Shown: positions 8,852-17,528 of the stretch, piece by piece
How the letters are laid out: each line of letters starts with the position of its first letter
How positions within the stretch are numbered: the stretch's first letter is position 1
Assembly: GCA_030429235.1 (NCBI GenBank)
Contig: JAUIDB010000013.1
Span: 62,001 to 126,000 of the forward strand
Reading direction: 5' to 3'
Length of the DNA stretch: 64,000 nucleotides
Source: Thermoanaerobaculia bacterium
GTDB lineage: Bacteria; Acidobacteriota; Thermoanaerobaculia; Multivoradales; JAIOJS01
Notes under the pieces: model-generated
What the model was told of the DNA's origin: nothing
The model's database searches: none
What the model saw: the letters and a program-made list of their open reading frames with translations, nothing else
Translations under genes and position numbers: made by a program

Positions 8852-8887
8852 GGGTTCGGGGTGAGCCATTGGCTCGACCCCGAACCC
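8852..8887 (-). terminator. Long hairpin between htrA/degP and the response regulator
   Basis: Arms GGGTTCGGGGT (8852-8862) and ACCCCGAACCC (8877-8887) pair perfectly over 11 bp. An inner AGCCA/TGGCT stem (8864-8868, 8870-8874) extends the hairpin. It lies just after the protease stop in the direction of transcription. No T-run follows, so it may be a terminator, an attenuator or an mRNA-stabilising structure. Confidence 0.5.
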
Positions 8888-8910
8888 TTGATTCCTGACT
8901 CCGGCGGTGG

Positions 8911-10419
8911 CTACGGCTTGCGAGCAAAGGCGAAGAACTGCGCGCTGGCTCCGGTCCGTGGATCGAACCGTTCCACGTAGAGACGTACGAAGCTGCCACT
9001 CGCCACAGAATCGACAGCCTGCTCGAACGCCTCGGCGTCGGCGACCGGCTGGCCGTTGACCTCGGTGATGACGTCACCCGGCCGCACCTGCTCCTCGGCC
9101 AGCGGGCTCCGCGGGTCGACCGACTGCACCCAGACGCCCTCGACTCCATCCGGAATCGCGTGCGAGGCTCGCGACCCCGGTGTCAGCTCCTGATAGCGCA
9201 GGCCAAGCCATTCGGCCCCCGAGGGTTCGGCCTCGACGGCAGGAGCGGGTGCCGTGCCGTCCAGGTCGCGCTCCGCCAGCTTAACGCGCTTTTCGATCTG
9301 CTTCCCATCGCGCAGGATCTCGAGCTTCACGGTCTCGTCCGGTCCCTGCTGGGCGATGTAGTCGATCAGGTCGCGGGTCGAACCGACCTTCACCTGATCG
9401 ACCTGCAGGATGATGTCACCGTGTTCGAGACCCGCCGCCGCAGCGGGTGTGCCCTCGTTCACGCGCTGTACCAGGGCACCGTCGGTGCTCTCCAGACCGA
9501 AGGCCTCCTGCATGCGGAAGTCCAGATTCTCGATCGTCACACCGAGGTAGCCGCGGCGGACCCGCCCCTCGTCCTCGAGTTGTGGGATCACGGTACGCAA
9601 CGTGCTCACCGGCACGGCGAATCCGATGTTCTCGGCGCCGTAGTTGATCGCGGTGGCAACGCCGATCACCTGACCGCGCATGTTGACCATCGGGCCCCCG
9701 GAGTTGCCGAAGTTGATGGCGGCATCGGTCTGGATGAAGTTCTCGAAGGAGATGTCGGTGATGCCGAGGGTTCTTCCGGTAGCACTCACCACCCCGACCG
9801 TCACCGTACGACCCAGACGCAAGGGATTGCCGATGACCATCACCCAGTCGCCGACCCGTGTGTCGTCCATCGACCCCAGCTCCAGGTAGGGCAGATTCAC
9901 ATCGGCTTCGATCTGGATCAGTGCGAGGTCGGTGTCGGGATCGGTGCCCCGCACCGTCGCCGGGTACTCGCGGTCACTCGAGAGGGTCACCATCAGCTCG
10001 CTAGCGCCCTCGATCACGTGGTTGTTGGTCACGATCAGCCCCTCGGGACTGATGAGGAACCCACTTCCCCCTGCCTCCTGCCGGAACTCGTCCGGTTCGG
10101 GACCACCCTGGTTCGGTCGGTTGCGGGGTCCGAAGAAAAACTCGAAGGGATCCTGTCCCCGTCCCGAGCGCCGCGGAGCCTCTTCGAAAGAGACCGTACG
10201 GATCGTGACCACGGCTGGAGAAACCGCTTCCGCGAGGTTGGCAAAACCCTCGGTGGCCGCGCTCGGATCGATGGTCACCGGTTCCCCGGACCGCGTCGGC
10301 AACGGCGCCGAGAAGCCCTTCGGAGCCAGATCCAACCCGGCGGTCAACACCATGCCGAACACCACGGCACCGAATACCAGGAACGCTGTCACAAATCGTC
10401 GACTCGTCTCGCTGCTCAT
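8911..10419 (-). CDS. Periplasmic HtrA/DegP-family serine protease
   Basis: A 502-aa protease/chaperone for misfolded envelope proteins. A single hydrophobic N-terminal segment (residues 9-28) acts as signal or anchor. The chymotrypsin-like domain has the complete triad: His134 (TNNHVI), Asp164 (PDTDLALIQ) and Ser240 (NFGNSGGPM). Two PDZ domains follow, the first starting at GYLGVTIENL and the second ending near the C-terminus around PGDVITEVNG. ATG at 10419 gives a sensible N-terminus (MSSETSRRF); the longer frame adds 40 residues without homology. A hairpin lies downstream, before the response-regulator gene. Confidence 0.93.
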   Translation of the reverse strand: MSSETSRRFVTAFLVFGAVVFGMVLTAGLDLAPKGFSAPLPTRSGEPVTIDPSAATEGFANLAEAVSPAVVTIRTVSFEEAPRRSGRGQDPFEFFFGPRNRPNQGGPEPDEFRQEAGGSGFLISPEGLIVTNNHVIEGASELMVTLSSDREYPATVRGTDPDTDLALIQIEADVNLPYLELGSMDDTRVGDWVMVIGNPLRLGRTVTVGVVSATGRTLGITDISFENFIQTDAAINFGNSGGPMVNMRGQVIGVATAINYGAENIGFAVPVSTLRTVIPQLEDEGRVRRGYLGVTIENLDFRMQEAFGLESTDGALVQRVNEGTPAAAAGLEHGDIILQVDQVKVGSTRDLIDYIAQQGPDETVKLEILRDGKQIEKRVKLAERDLDGTAPAPAVEAEPSGAEWLGLRYQELTPGSRASHAIPDGVEGVWVQSVDPRSPLAEEQVRPGDVITEVNGQPVADAEAFEQAVDSVASGSFVRLYVERFDPRTGASAQFFAFARKP

Positions 10420-10539
10420 CGTATCTACGTCACTCCACTTGATAGTTTGCACTGGGCCGGAAGTGGCCGAAGACCTCCCAAGCAAGCCGCTTGCCAAACT
10501 CCGAACCCGCTGGCGAGGCGACGCGCGAACGCGCACCAA

Positions 10540-10600
10540 CGGCGGAAAAACCCGCCGCTCGCCCCCGAACTCTCCGACTACCGTAGCGCCAATTTGGCGC
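10540..10600. other. Intergenic palindromes between the M28 peptidase and htrA/degP
   Basis: The 216-nt spacer 10420-10635 holds two inverted repeats. CGGCGG/CCGCCG (10540-10545 and 10552-10557) flanks an A-rich loop. GCGCCAA/TTGGCGC (10586-10592 and 10594-10600) is a 15-bp near-perfect palindrome. They lie after the M28 stop in the direction of transcription and may end its transcript; either could also be an operator for the protease gene. I see no gene in this spacer. Confidence 0.4.
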
Positions 10601-10635
10601 GTTTCACTGGCGCCGCAGCCGCTGCGAGCGACGTT

Positions 10636-12108
10636 TTACTGGGATCGACCACGTCGACCGGTCTCCCAGTCCTCGAGCGTTCCGAACATCCACATCTGCT
10701 GCCCCAGGTCGGTACCATCGATCACTTCCTGCAGTTGCGCCCTCGTGGCCCGCGGCAGTTCCAGGTCGAGGTTGGCGAACCCCCAGGTTACGGCCGCGGC
10801 GATGGCTCCGTTGAGCCGCAGCTGGCGTTGATCGACCCGCTCGAAGGTATCCGAGCGAGCGTGGTAGTTGGGACCGTAGTTGGCGCTCTCCTGGTTGCCG
10901 ACCAGGTTGCTGACCCCTTCCATCATGAAGTCGTAGTTGTCGGTTCCCACGATCGGGAGATCGAGATTGACGTAGGGACCGAGTCCCCCGACGGGGGCCA
11001 GAGCCCGATCCAATACCTCTCCCAGTCCGGGTGCTCCGCTGTAGAAGAACCCGGCGAGGCGGCCGCTCCCGATGTCGTAGGAAGAGGCCATCACGTGTCG
11101 ATCCAACTCCTCGGCATGGTGTCGGACGTAACCCCAGGAGCCGTTGAGGCCCTGTTCTTCACCGTTCCACAGCGCGAAGCGGATCGTTCGTCGCGGCGTG
11201 AGACCGAGGCGCTGCATCTGTCGAGCCAGATCGATGACCATGGCCACGTTGCACCCGTTGTCGAGGGCTCCGGTACCGAGGCCCCAGGAATCGAGATGGG
11301 CCCCGATCACCACGAACTCCTCGGGTTCGGCGGATCCCTTGATCTCCGCGATCACGTTGTGAGCCTCGTAGGCAGGTCCCGTCTGCGCTTCGAGGGCCAG
11401 CCACAACTCGACCTCGGCTCCCCCGCGCACCAGCCGCAGGAGGCGTGCTGCCGCGTCGCGCTCCATCACGGCGGCCAACAGCGTGTTCTTGGGACCCCGG
11501 AAGGCATTGTGCCGGTAGAGCTGGTTGCCCGGACGTGACCCCTGGTAGATGACACCCGCGACCCCGTGCTGGGCCAGCCGGTTCTCGACGGCGGCGTCAT
11601 TCGCATACTCGGCGAACAACCCGGGGATGTCTTCCAGTTCGTCGGTCTCGAGCAGCACGAAGGCACCCTGGATCCTGTCGCCGAGTCTCTCCAGGTCGGA
11701 CTCACTTCCCCGCCCTCCGTCGACCACCGGCGCCTGCACTCCGGCACTCTCCGTCGTCCGCGAAAAGGGTTTCGCGGCCACCCGCGGACTGAAGGTCGCA
11801 GCCCCGCTGACTCGCGCCGCGGCCCGCGTTTCCAGCCAGAGGGCCGGCATCTCGAAGTTCTCGGTGCGGGCTTCGACTCCGGCCTCGCGAAACCGCTCCA
11901 GCGCCCATTCGACCGAGCGCTGGTTGGCCGCCGAACCGGTCGGTCGTCCCCCGATCGAGTCGGTGAGCTCGCGCAGATCGGAGATCATCGGAGTCTCGCC
12001 GAGCATCGCCGCGACCAGGCGCTCCGCACCGTCGTCGGCTGCGAGCTGACTCCCACCCACACCGGCCAGCACCACAGCTAGCGCCACCAAACGCACACTC
12101 CAACGCAT
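10636..12108 (-). CDS. Secreted M28-family zinc peptidase (carboxypeptidase Q-like)
   Basis: A 490-aa exported aminopeptidase/carboxypeptidase. GGGGAGGA precedes the ATG at 12108, and residues 1-24 form a signal peptide ending near SQLAAD. A protease-associated (PA) insert occupies about residues 115-240. The di-zinc site can be traced: H271 (GAHLDSW), D283 (GALDNG), the E-E pair at 317-318 (NGEEQG) and H416 (NYHARSD). This order matches plasma glutamate carboxypeptidase relatives, which are abundant in acidobacterial genomes. The likely role is periplasmic or extracellular peptide scavenging. Confidence 0.9.
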   Translation of the reverse strand: MRWSVRLVALAVVLAGVGGSQLAADDGAERLVAAMLGETPMISDLRELTDSIGGRPTGSAANQRSVEWALERFREAGVEARTENFEMPALWLETRAAARVSGAATFSPRVAAKPFSRTTESAGVQAPVVDGGRGSESDLERLGDRIQGAFVLLETDELEDIPGLFAEYANDAAVENRLAQHGVAGVIYQGSRPGNQLYRHNAFRGPKNTLLAAVMERDAAARLLRLVRGGAEVELWLALEAQTGPAYEAHNVIAEIKGSAEPEEFVVIGAHLDSWGLGTGALDNGCNVAMVIDLARQMQRLGLTPRRTIRFALWNGEEQGLNGSWGYVRHHAEELDRHVMASSYDIGSGRLAGFFYSGAPGLGEVLDRALAPVGGLGPYVNLDLPIVGTDNYDFMMEGVSNLVGNQESANYGPNYHARSDTFERVDQRQLRLNGAIAAAVTWGFANLDLELPRATRAQLQEVIDGTDLGQQMWMFGTLEDWETGRRGRSQ

Positions 12109-12148
12109 CGCTTCCTCCCCTGGAGTTCTGTAGGTTGTGCGGAGGATC

Positions 12149-12652
12149 CTACACCGAGCTGCCCACCACCGTCCCCTGTTGGCGACGCACCTCGTAGCCA
12201 GCCAGGGCCACGGCAGTCGACAGATTGAGCGACCGCACACTACCGCCCGCGATCGGAATCGATACCAGTTGCTCGCGGTAGCGGTCTCGCAACCAGGACG
12301 GAAGGCCCACGCTCTCTCGGCCGAACACCAGGACGGTGGGCAGCTCGAAGCGATGCTGCCAGTAGTGCGTCGGCGCTTCGGCCGAGAACAGTACCGGAGT
12401 ACCGAGCCGAGGCAACTCGGCTTCGAACTCGTCCCAATCCCTCCAGGTCCGAGGCTGAACCCGGTCCCAATAGTCGAGCCCCGCCCGACGGACCTGGCGC
12501 TCTTCCAGTGAAAAACCCAGCGGTCCGACGAGGTGTAGCTGAGCTGCCAGGGCCAGGCAGGTTCGGCCGGCGTTGCCGGTGTTCCAGTGGATCTCGGGCT
12601 CTACCAGTACCACGTGCAGGTCGCAGCCGTTCGTCGACCCCAGGTGGCTCAC
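12149..12652 (-). CDS. trmL: tRNA (cytidine/uridine-34-2'-O)-methyltransferase, SPOUT family
   Basis: A 167-aa TrmL that would methylate the wobble ribose of tRNA-Leu isoacceptors using SAM. The family pattern is clear: VVLVEPEIHWNTGNAGR at the N-terminus, RRAGLDYW, VLVFGRESVGLP, and the trefoil-knot motif VRSLNLSTAVALAGYE near the C-terminus. The start is GTG at 12652, with GGAGG 8 nt upstream. The reading frame is open further upstream, but that part is out-of-family and overlaps the spacer. The gene follows the CSLREA gene by about 106 nt. Confidence 0.88.
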   Translation of the reverse strand: MSHLGSTNGCDLHVVLVEPEIHWNTGNAGRTCLALAAQLHLVGPLGFSLEERQVRRAGLDYWDRVQPRTWRDWDEFEAELPRLGTPVLFSAEAPTHYWQHRFELPTVLVFGRESVGLPSWLRDRYREQLVSIPIAGGSVRSLNLSTAVALAGYEVRRQQGTVVGSSV

Positions 12653-12758
12653 GCGCCACCCCTCCGTGGAGCCCTGTCGACCGGTGGGTTCCACAGGAGG
12701 AGTCCACCCCGCGATGCTGAAGGCGGGAGAAATGACACCACGGTTTCGTGAGTCTCGA

Positions 12759-14756
12759 TCACCAGGCGGTGGTATCGCCTGACTCGAAGCCGTCGGCGAA
12801 GAGGGGAATCTCGAACACCGCTTCGACGCTGAGGGGAGCCGTGATCGAAAGCGAGCAGTCGGTGGTTCCGGAGCAGTCGCCACCCCAACCCACGAACAGC
12901 GACCCCGCCGTGGGAGTGGGCGACAACGTGACCATGATCCCCTCCAGAAACTCCTCGTCACAGTCGACACCACAATCGATGCCGCCGGGCGTCGACTGGA
13001 CCGATCCGGTCGCACTCCCCACCAGGTTCAGGGTGACGGTTACCAGGTGCAGTGCCCCGAACTCGACGTCGACCATCCTGTCCGTGTCCATGAGGAGCGA
13101 GCAGGACTGGCCCGAGCAATCACCATCGAACTCGACGAGAGTCGAGCCCGGGTCCGGACTCGCCAGCAGGTCCAGGGAGGTCCCGTCCACGTAGTCGGCG
13201 GTGCAGTGCGTGGTGCAGTGGATCCCAGGAACGGTACTGGTCACGGTTCCCGTTCCGGACCCCTGCACATCCACCGAGAGGGTCCTGAGGATCGGATGGA
13301 GTTCGTAGGCTCCGACATCGCAGTCGATCGTACCGTCCAGGTCGCCGTCCACCGGGCGCAGCTCGCCACGTTGGTCGGTGATCAGAGGCGTGTCGGTCCC
13401 GTGGACCGGGTCCACGAACTCGCAGTCCAGTGGGTCTCCTCCGTCGACGGCCGGACTCGTGGTGAGCAAGGCCCGGGTCTCGGTCGGTCCGCCGTTGGCC
13501 GCCAGCACGTCGAGCAGGGGATCGAGTGGGCTCCCCGCGGTTCCCACTTGGTCGTTGTTGGTGAAGATCCCTGGGCAGGACGAGGCGTTGCCGACCAGGT
13601 TGTAGCCCTCGGAGTTCCAGGCCGGGGACGCACCGACGCAGTCGATCCCGTTGTCGGCGAGGATCGTGTTCCGTGCCACGACGGAGAGCACGGCTCCCGT
13701 CGCGTGGAGACCGTCGGCCGCGGTGCCTCCCGCACTGTTGCTAGCCACCGTGACGTTCTCGAGGCGGACGCTCGCCGAAACCACGTCCTCCACGAAAAGC
13801 GCTCCACCGGCCGCACCGCGCGAGCTATTGCCGGTCAGGGTCGAGTTGACGACCTGGAGTGCGCCCTGGTTGTAGATGGCTCCGCCGCGACCGTCGTCTC
13901 CGTTGCCCAGGATCGGTTCGTCCGGTCCACCAAGGTTGCCCACCAGCAGTGAATCGCGTATCAGAACCACACCCGTGGCGGTGTTGAACAGGGCGCCGCC
14001 GCGACCTCCGTCGCCCGATCCCGAGTCGGTGCCACCTCCCTCGTTGCCGGCCAGAGTCGACTGCTCGATCGTCGCGGTTCCCTCGTTGTACACACCACCT
14101 CCGTCGCCCCCGTCGTAGTTGACGGCCGGGTTGAAGGTGAGACTGCCATCGCCACCGACGTTGTTGCTCACGGTGCAATCCGCGAGAAGCAGGGTCGCCC
14201 CCGGAGCGTTGTGGATACCACCTCCACTCGAGCCATGACCCAGCGCTCCACTCGGCGAGAACCCGACGTTGTCGGTCACCCGGCAGTTGACGAGTTCGAG
14301 CTCGCCCAAGTTCTGCACTCCTCCGCCCAGACTGCCGCTGCCGGGGCTGCGTCCCGCTCGTAGAGTCACTCCACTCAATAGCAGATCGCCGTTGCTGCCG
14401 ACTTCCAGCACCCGATGGCTGCCATTGGCGTCGATGACCAGATCGGCCGCCGACGCCGCGCCTTGGATCGTCAGCGCCTTGTCGACGAAGAGGGCGCCCA
14501 ATCCGGGGTCCAGCGTCAGAGTCCCCGGCAACAACACCGGATCGAAGTCGATGACCCCTCCCGCCGAAGCCACGGTGATCGCTTCCCGGAGCGAGCAACT
14601 GCCCGCGGGTCCGACGCAGAGGCTTCCCGTGACATCGCTCAAGGTGTCGACCGTCAGCTGCGCCTCGAGAGGTGCCACGACGAGCAGGGCGGCTCCGAAC
14701 AGCACGCAACTCGCCTCCCGGCGAAGCCACCTCCTCACCAAGACCTTCTCACGCAC
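12759..14756 (-). CDS. Secreted CSLREA/beta-helix surface protein with DGFESGDTTAW tail
   Basis: A 665-aa exported protein of unknown function. Residues 1-33 form a signal peptide (cleavage near LEAQ). The CSLREA motif (SCSLREAI) lies near residues 52-59. A right-handed beta-helix of NN/GG-rich turns (SNNVGGDG, GGAIYNQG, GGALFVED) runs to about 400 and leads into a choice-of-anchor-like segment (PAVDGGD, DVGAYEL). Two Cys-rich repeats with GDCSG follow (about 500-650), of the InlB-B-like bacterial repeat type. The last residues are FADGFESGDTTAW, nearly identical to the end of the endonuclease at 3533. Adhesion or surface glycan binding is plausible but unproven. Confidence 0.82.
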   Translation of the reverse strand: MREKVLVRRWLRREASCVLFGAALLVVAPLEAQLTVDTLSDVTGSLCVGPAGSCSLREAITVASAGGVIDFDPVLLPGTLTLDPGLGALFVDKALTIQGAASAADLVIDANGSHRVLEVGSNGDLLLSGVTLRAGRSPGSGSLGGGVQNLGELELVNCRVTDNVGFSPSGALGHGSSGGGIHNAPGATLLLADCTVSNNVGGDGSLTFNPAVNYDGGDGGGVYNEGTATIEQSTLAGNEGGGTDSGSGDGGRGGALFNTATGVVLIRDSLLVGNLGGPDEPILGNGDDGRGGAIYNQGALQVVNSTLTGNSSRGAAGGALFVEDVVSASVRLENVTVASNSAGGTAADGLHATGAVLSVVARNTILADNGIDCVGASPAWNSEGYNLVGNASSCPGIFTNNDQVGTAGSPLDPLLDVLAANGGPTETRALLTTSPAVDGGDPLDCEFVDPVHGTDTPLITDQRGELRPVDGDLDGTIDCDVGAYELHPILRTLSVDVQGSGTGTVTSTVPGIHCTTHCTADYVDGTSLDLLASPDPGSTLVEFDGDCSGQSCSLLMDTDRMVDVEFGALHLVTVTLNLVGSATGSVQSTPGGIDCGVDCDEEFLEGIMVTLSPTPTAGSLFVGWGGDCSGTTDCSLSITAPLSVEAVFEIPLFADGFESGDTTAW

Positions 14757-14862
14757 GCTGTTCTCCTTGCCAAATCAGGGAATGCAACCGCAGTATAGCA
14801 ACCGACTCGGCAAGAGCTGATCCTCGCCTCTCTAGGGATCGTGAAGTGACGACATCGTCCCC

Positions 14863-14897
14863 CGACGCCTTGGGCCTCGAACTAGGCCGAGGCGTCG
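14863..14897 (-). terminator. Hairpin at the 3' end of the PspA-ABC-AAA operon
   Basis: CGACGCCT (14863-14870) pairs with AGGCGTCG (14890-14897). An inner GGCCT/AGGCC stem (14873-14877, 14884-14888) closes over a 6-nt loop. It overlaps the stop codon of the last operon gene (14882-14884). No T-run follows on the minus strand, so termination is inferred from position. Confidence 0.42.
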
Positions 14898-15655
14898 GTG
14901 GGTCGAGCCAAGACCGCTGCGAGTCGCCGGGACAGCAGATACCAGGACCAGGACCAAACGGCTCCCAGAACGGCGGCGACCACCATCGGAAACCACCAGG
15001 TACTCGAGGGGAGCTGCGAGGCGACGAGAAAGAGGTCGTCTCCGCGAATCAGATCGCGAGCCCCCGCCGAAGACCAGGCCGGGACCTGCGTCGTCAGGAT
15101 CGAGCCGATCTCGTACGCATCGCCGGTCAGCGAGACGAAAGGAGCGAGCGCGACGGGCACCATGCTCCCCCAGAGGAGGGGACGCCGCCACTTCGCAGCC
15201 TGAAACCAGAGCCAGACCCCGGGAAAAAGCGTCAGGAGGTACGGCGCGAGATCGGTCGCCAAGTACACCAGGTCACTACCACCGGTATCGAAACCCGAGA
15301 GACGCCCGGCGTAGTCGCTTTCGGGCGTGACCCAGTCGAACAGCGCAGCGTAGAACGCACCGCCGTAGGTTCCGTCGATCTCCAGTTCCCAGACCTCGCC
15401 ACCGGTCGCCAGGCAGCCGATGGCATGCAGGAACTCGTGCAACGGTACGTAGACCCACCAGCCCAGAGCCAGGCCCGCGAACACCCACAGCAGTCGGCTC
15501 GCCTGGCCTTCCAGGACCCGTTCGAGGCCGTCGAGAGCGTCGTCGAACGGCGCCGTGATCCAGCGCACCGCCCGAGGTCGTCCCGAGCTCGGGTTCTCTT
15601 CCGGCGGGCTGGGCGGCGCCGGCCCGCTCTCCGGTACCGATTCCGAACTACTCAC
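14882..15655 (-). CDS. Polytopic membrane protein with HExxH motif, possible M50-like metalloprotease
   Basis: A 257-aa protein of unknown function, last gene of the PspA-ABC-AAA operon. The N-terminal ~45 residues are Pro/Ser-rich. The first membrane segment (about 58-80) runs into PLHEFLHAIG, an HExxH zinc-protease signature at the membrane, as in site-2 proteases. Two or three further hydrophobic segments lie near 130-155, 160-180 and 215-240. A third metal ligand of the NxDG/LDG type seen in M50 enzymes is not obvious, so activity is uncertain. Its start overlaps the end of the AAA ATPase gene by 8 nt, so its synthesis is coupled to that partner. Confidence 0.7.
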   Translation of the reverse strand: MSSSESVPESGPAPPSPPEENPSSGRPRAVRWITAPFDDALDGLERVLEGQASRLLWVFAGLALGWWVYVPLHEFLHAIGCLATGGEVWELEIDGTYGGAFYAALFDWVTPESDYAGRLSGFDTGGSDLVYLATDLAPYLLTLFPGVWLWFQAAKWRRPLLWGSMVPVALAPFVSLTGDAYEIGSILTTQVPAWSSAGARDLIRGDDLFLVASQLPSSTWWFPMVVAAVLGAVWSWSWYLLSRRLAAVLARPTDASA

Positions 15656-17528
15656 CGACCAGTCGCCGCATCTGCTCGATCCCCTGATTGACCTGAGCCA
15701 GAGAGAGCTGCCGGAACCGTTCCGGCAAGAACCGCTCGTCGGTACACTCCTTGACGGCCAGGAGGTCCATCAGCCGGAGTCGTTCGATATGGGGAGAGGG
15801 TCGAACTTCGGTGATCACCTCCGCCACGATCTCTTCGATGGGGCGGGCCTCAGCCTCGGACTGGGTCTCGAAGCGGCGGAGCGCTCGCACCAGGATCCCC
15901 TCCATCTCGTTGCCACCGACCTCCTCGTTCTCAGGCGGTTGGGGCAAGGACGCAGCGTCGATATCCAGGCCGACCTTCCTGGCCATGGCGTAGAAGAGAG
16001 CGTGTCGCTCCGCGGGATCGGAAGGCGGGAAGAGGGGGATGTGCACGTCGAGCCTTCCCTGCCGCTTGAGATCGACCTCGACCAGATCAGGGCGGCTCGT
16101 GGCGAAGACCCAGATGATCTTCCCCCGGTTGTTGGTATCGCTCATCTCCTTGGCCAGCATGCCGTAGATGCGACCCGACAGGCCCGCGTCGCCGCTGCCG
16201 GCGTCGCGCTTTCCGGTCGCCTGGTCGGCCTCGTCCACGAAGACGATCACCTGTCCGAGGGCTCGCAGGATGTTGAAGATCCTCTCCAGGTTGCCTTCGG
16301 TCGCCCCTACCCACTTGTCACGGAAGTTTTTGATCTCGACCACTGGAATGCCGACCTCACCGGCCCAGCACTCGACCAGGAAGGTCTTGCCGGTCCCGAT
16401 CCGACCGCACAGCAGGTAGCCCATGGGGATGGCCCGGATGCGGCCGCGAGCCAACAGTGCAGCGTCCTGCCGTAGCCAACGCTTCGCTTCCTCGTGACCG
16501 GCGACGTGGTCGAGGGTCCGCTTCGACTCGATGAACTCGATGCGACCGAACGCTTCCTTCTCGATCAGCTCCTTCTTCATTCGGCTCAGGTAGGCCTGTG
16601 TGATCGGCTCCCCACCCCGCAGAGCCCGGAGGATCAATCCCCGGACGTTGACCAGAGAGAGGCCGACCAGCTTCTGGGCCAGGGTCGGTCGATCGACCTC
16701 GCAGGCCGCTTCGAAGCCCGCCTCCTCCCGAGTCAGATCCTCGACGAAGGCCTCGACCTGATCCGCTGCCGGCAGCGTCACCTTGATCTTGGCCGAATAC
16801 GGCGACTCCACCAGGAGCCGATTGACGTCCGCCAGATTCTCGGTGATCAGTACCGTGGCGACCTGACCGCCGGTGATCGCCGGGTCGCTGGCCCAGTCGA
16901 GCAGTTTGATCAGAATCTGGGAACGGTCCCCGGAAAGGTGCAGGGCATCACCCTGCGGCGCGATGAAGTGTGCATAGTCGACCAGGACAGCGACCCGTAG
17001 CGGCGCCCGCGTCCGGCCACCGTCTGGGTTGGGAACGGTGCGGTGCTGGCTGCCCCGCACGAACCGGTCGATCAACTCGAGCGCCCGTTTGGCATCGCGC
17101 GGCAAGAGGTTGGCGAGGTCGAGGCTTTCGAGGTTGTCGGCGGCACCGCTGGGCAAGCGGGAGAACGAGGTTCCCTGGAAGGTATCGAAGGCCTCGAGGA
17201 AGCGATGGAAGTGCTCTCCCCCCTTGCGAACTCTCACTCCCCGGCCCCGGTCGTAGTGGATGACGACATCGAATGGCGCAAACATCGACTCGGTCAGGAA
17301 GCGTCGGATCGAGACGTACCGCGCTACCCCCTCTTCCAGCCCGCTGGGAACCAGATCGAAGACGTTGCCGTAGAGCAAGAACTGGCTGTTCGACCCCGCC
17401 GCGTAGATCCGACGCATCTCCTCCGCCCACGCCGGTAGCGCTGGGTTCGGGACGACTTCGGTCTCCGACTTGGCCGCCGACGGTTCCGGCGTCGAGTTCT
17501 CCGCTCCGGCCTCGGGTTCCTGACTCAT
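15648..17528 (-). CDS. Tandem AAA ATPase with degenerate first module (Ycf46/Cdc48-like)
   Basis: A 626-aa cytoplasmic ATPase. Residues ~35-300 look like a degenerate AAA module: LLYGNVFDLVPS, then a Walker-B-like VAVLVDYAHF and ATVLITEN, but no Walker A. This resembles the N-terminal half of Ycf46-type proteins. Residues ~335-520 form an intact AAA core: Walker A GRIGTGKT (375-382), Walker B VIVFVDEAD (427-435), sensor-like WVFATSRPD and the arginine-bearing LKRQGRLD. The N-terminal 30 residues are acidic and low-complexity. The start overlaps the coiled-coil gene by 4 nt, and the stop overlaps the HExxH gene. It probably remodels the membrane-bound partners of this operon; the substrate is unknown. 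Confidence 0.82.
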   Translation of the reverse strand: MSQEPEAGAENSTPEPSAAKSETEVVPNPALPAWAEEMRRIYAAGSNSQFLLYGNVFDLVPSGLEEGVARYVSIRRFLTESMFAPFDVVIHYDRGRGVRVRKGGEHFHRFLEAFDTFQGTSFSRLPSGAADNLESLDLANLLPRDAKRALELIDRFVRGSQHRTVPNPDGGRTRAPLRVAVLVDYAHFIAPQGDALHLSGDRSQILIKLLDWASDPAITGGQVATVLITENLADVNRLLVESPYSAKIKVTLPAADQVEAFVEDLTREEAGFEAACEVDRPTLAQKLVGLSLVNVRGLILRALRGGEPITQAYLSRMKKELIEKEAFGRIEFIESKRTLDHVAGHEEAKRWLRQDAALLARGRIRAIPMGYLLCGRIGTGKTFLVECWAGEVGIPVVEIKNFRDKWVGATEGNLERIFNILRALGQVIVFVDEADQATGKRDAGSGDAGLSGRIYGMLAKEMSDTNNRGKIIWVFATSRPDLVEVDLKRQGRLDVHIPLFPPSDPAERHALFYAMARKVGLDIDAASLPQPPENEEVGGNEMEGILVRALRRFETQSEAEARPIEEIVAEVITEVRPSPHIERLRLMDLLAVKECTDERFLPERFRQLSLAQVNQGIEQMRRLVGE

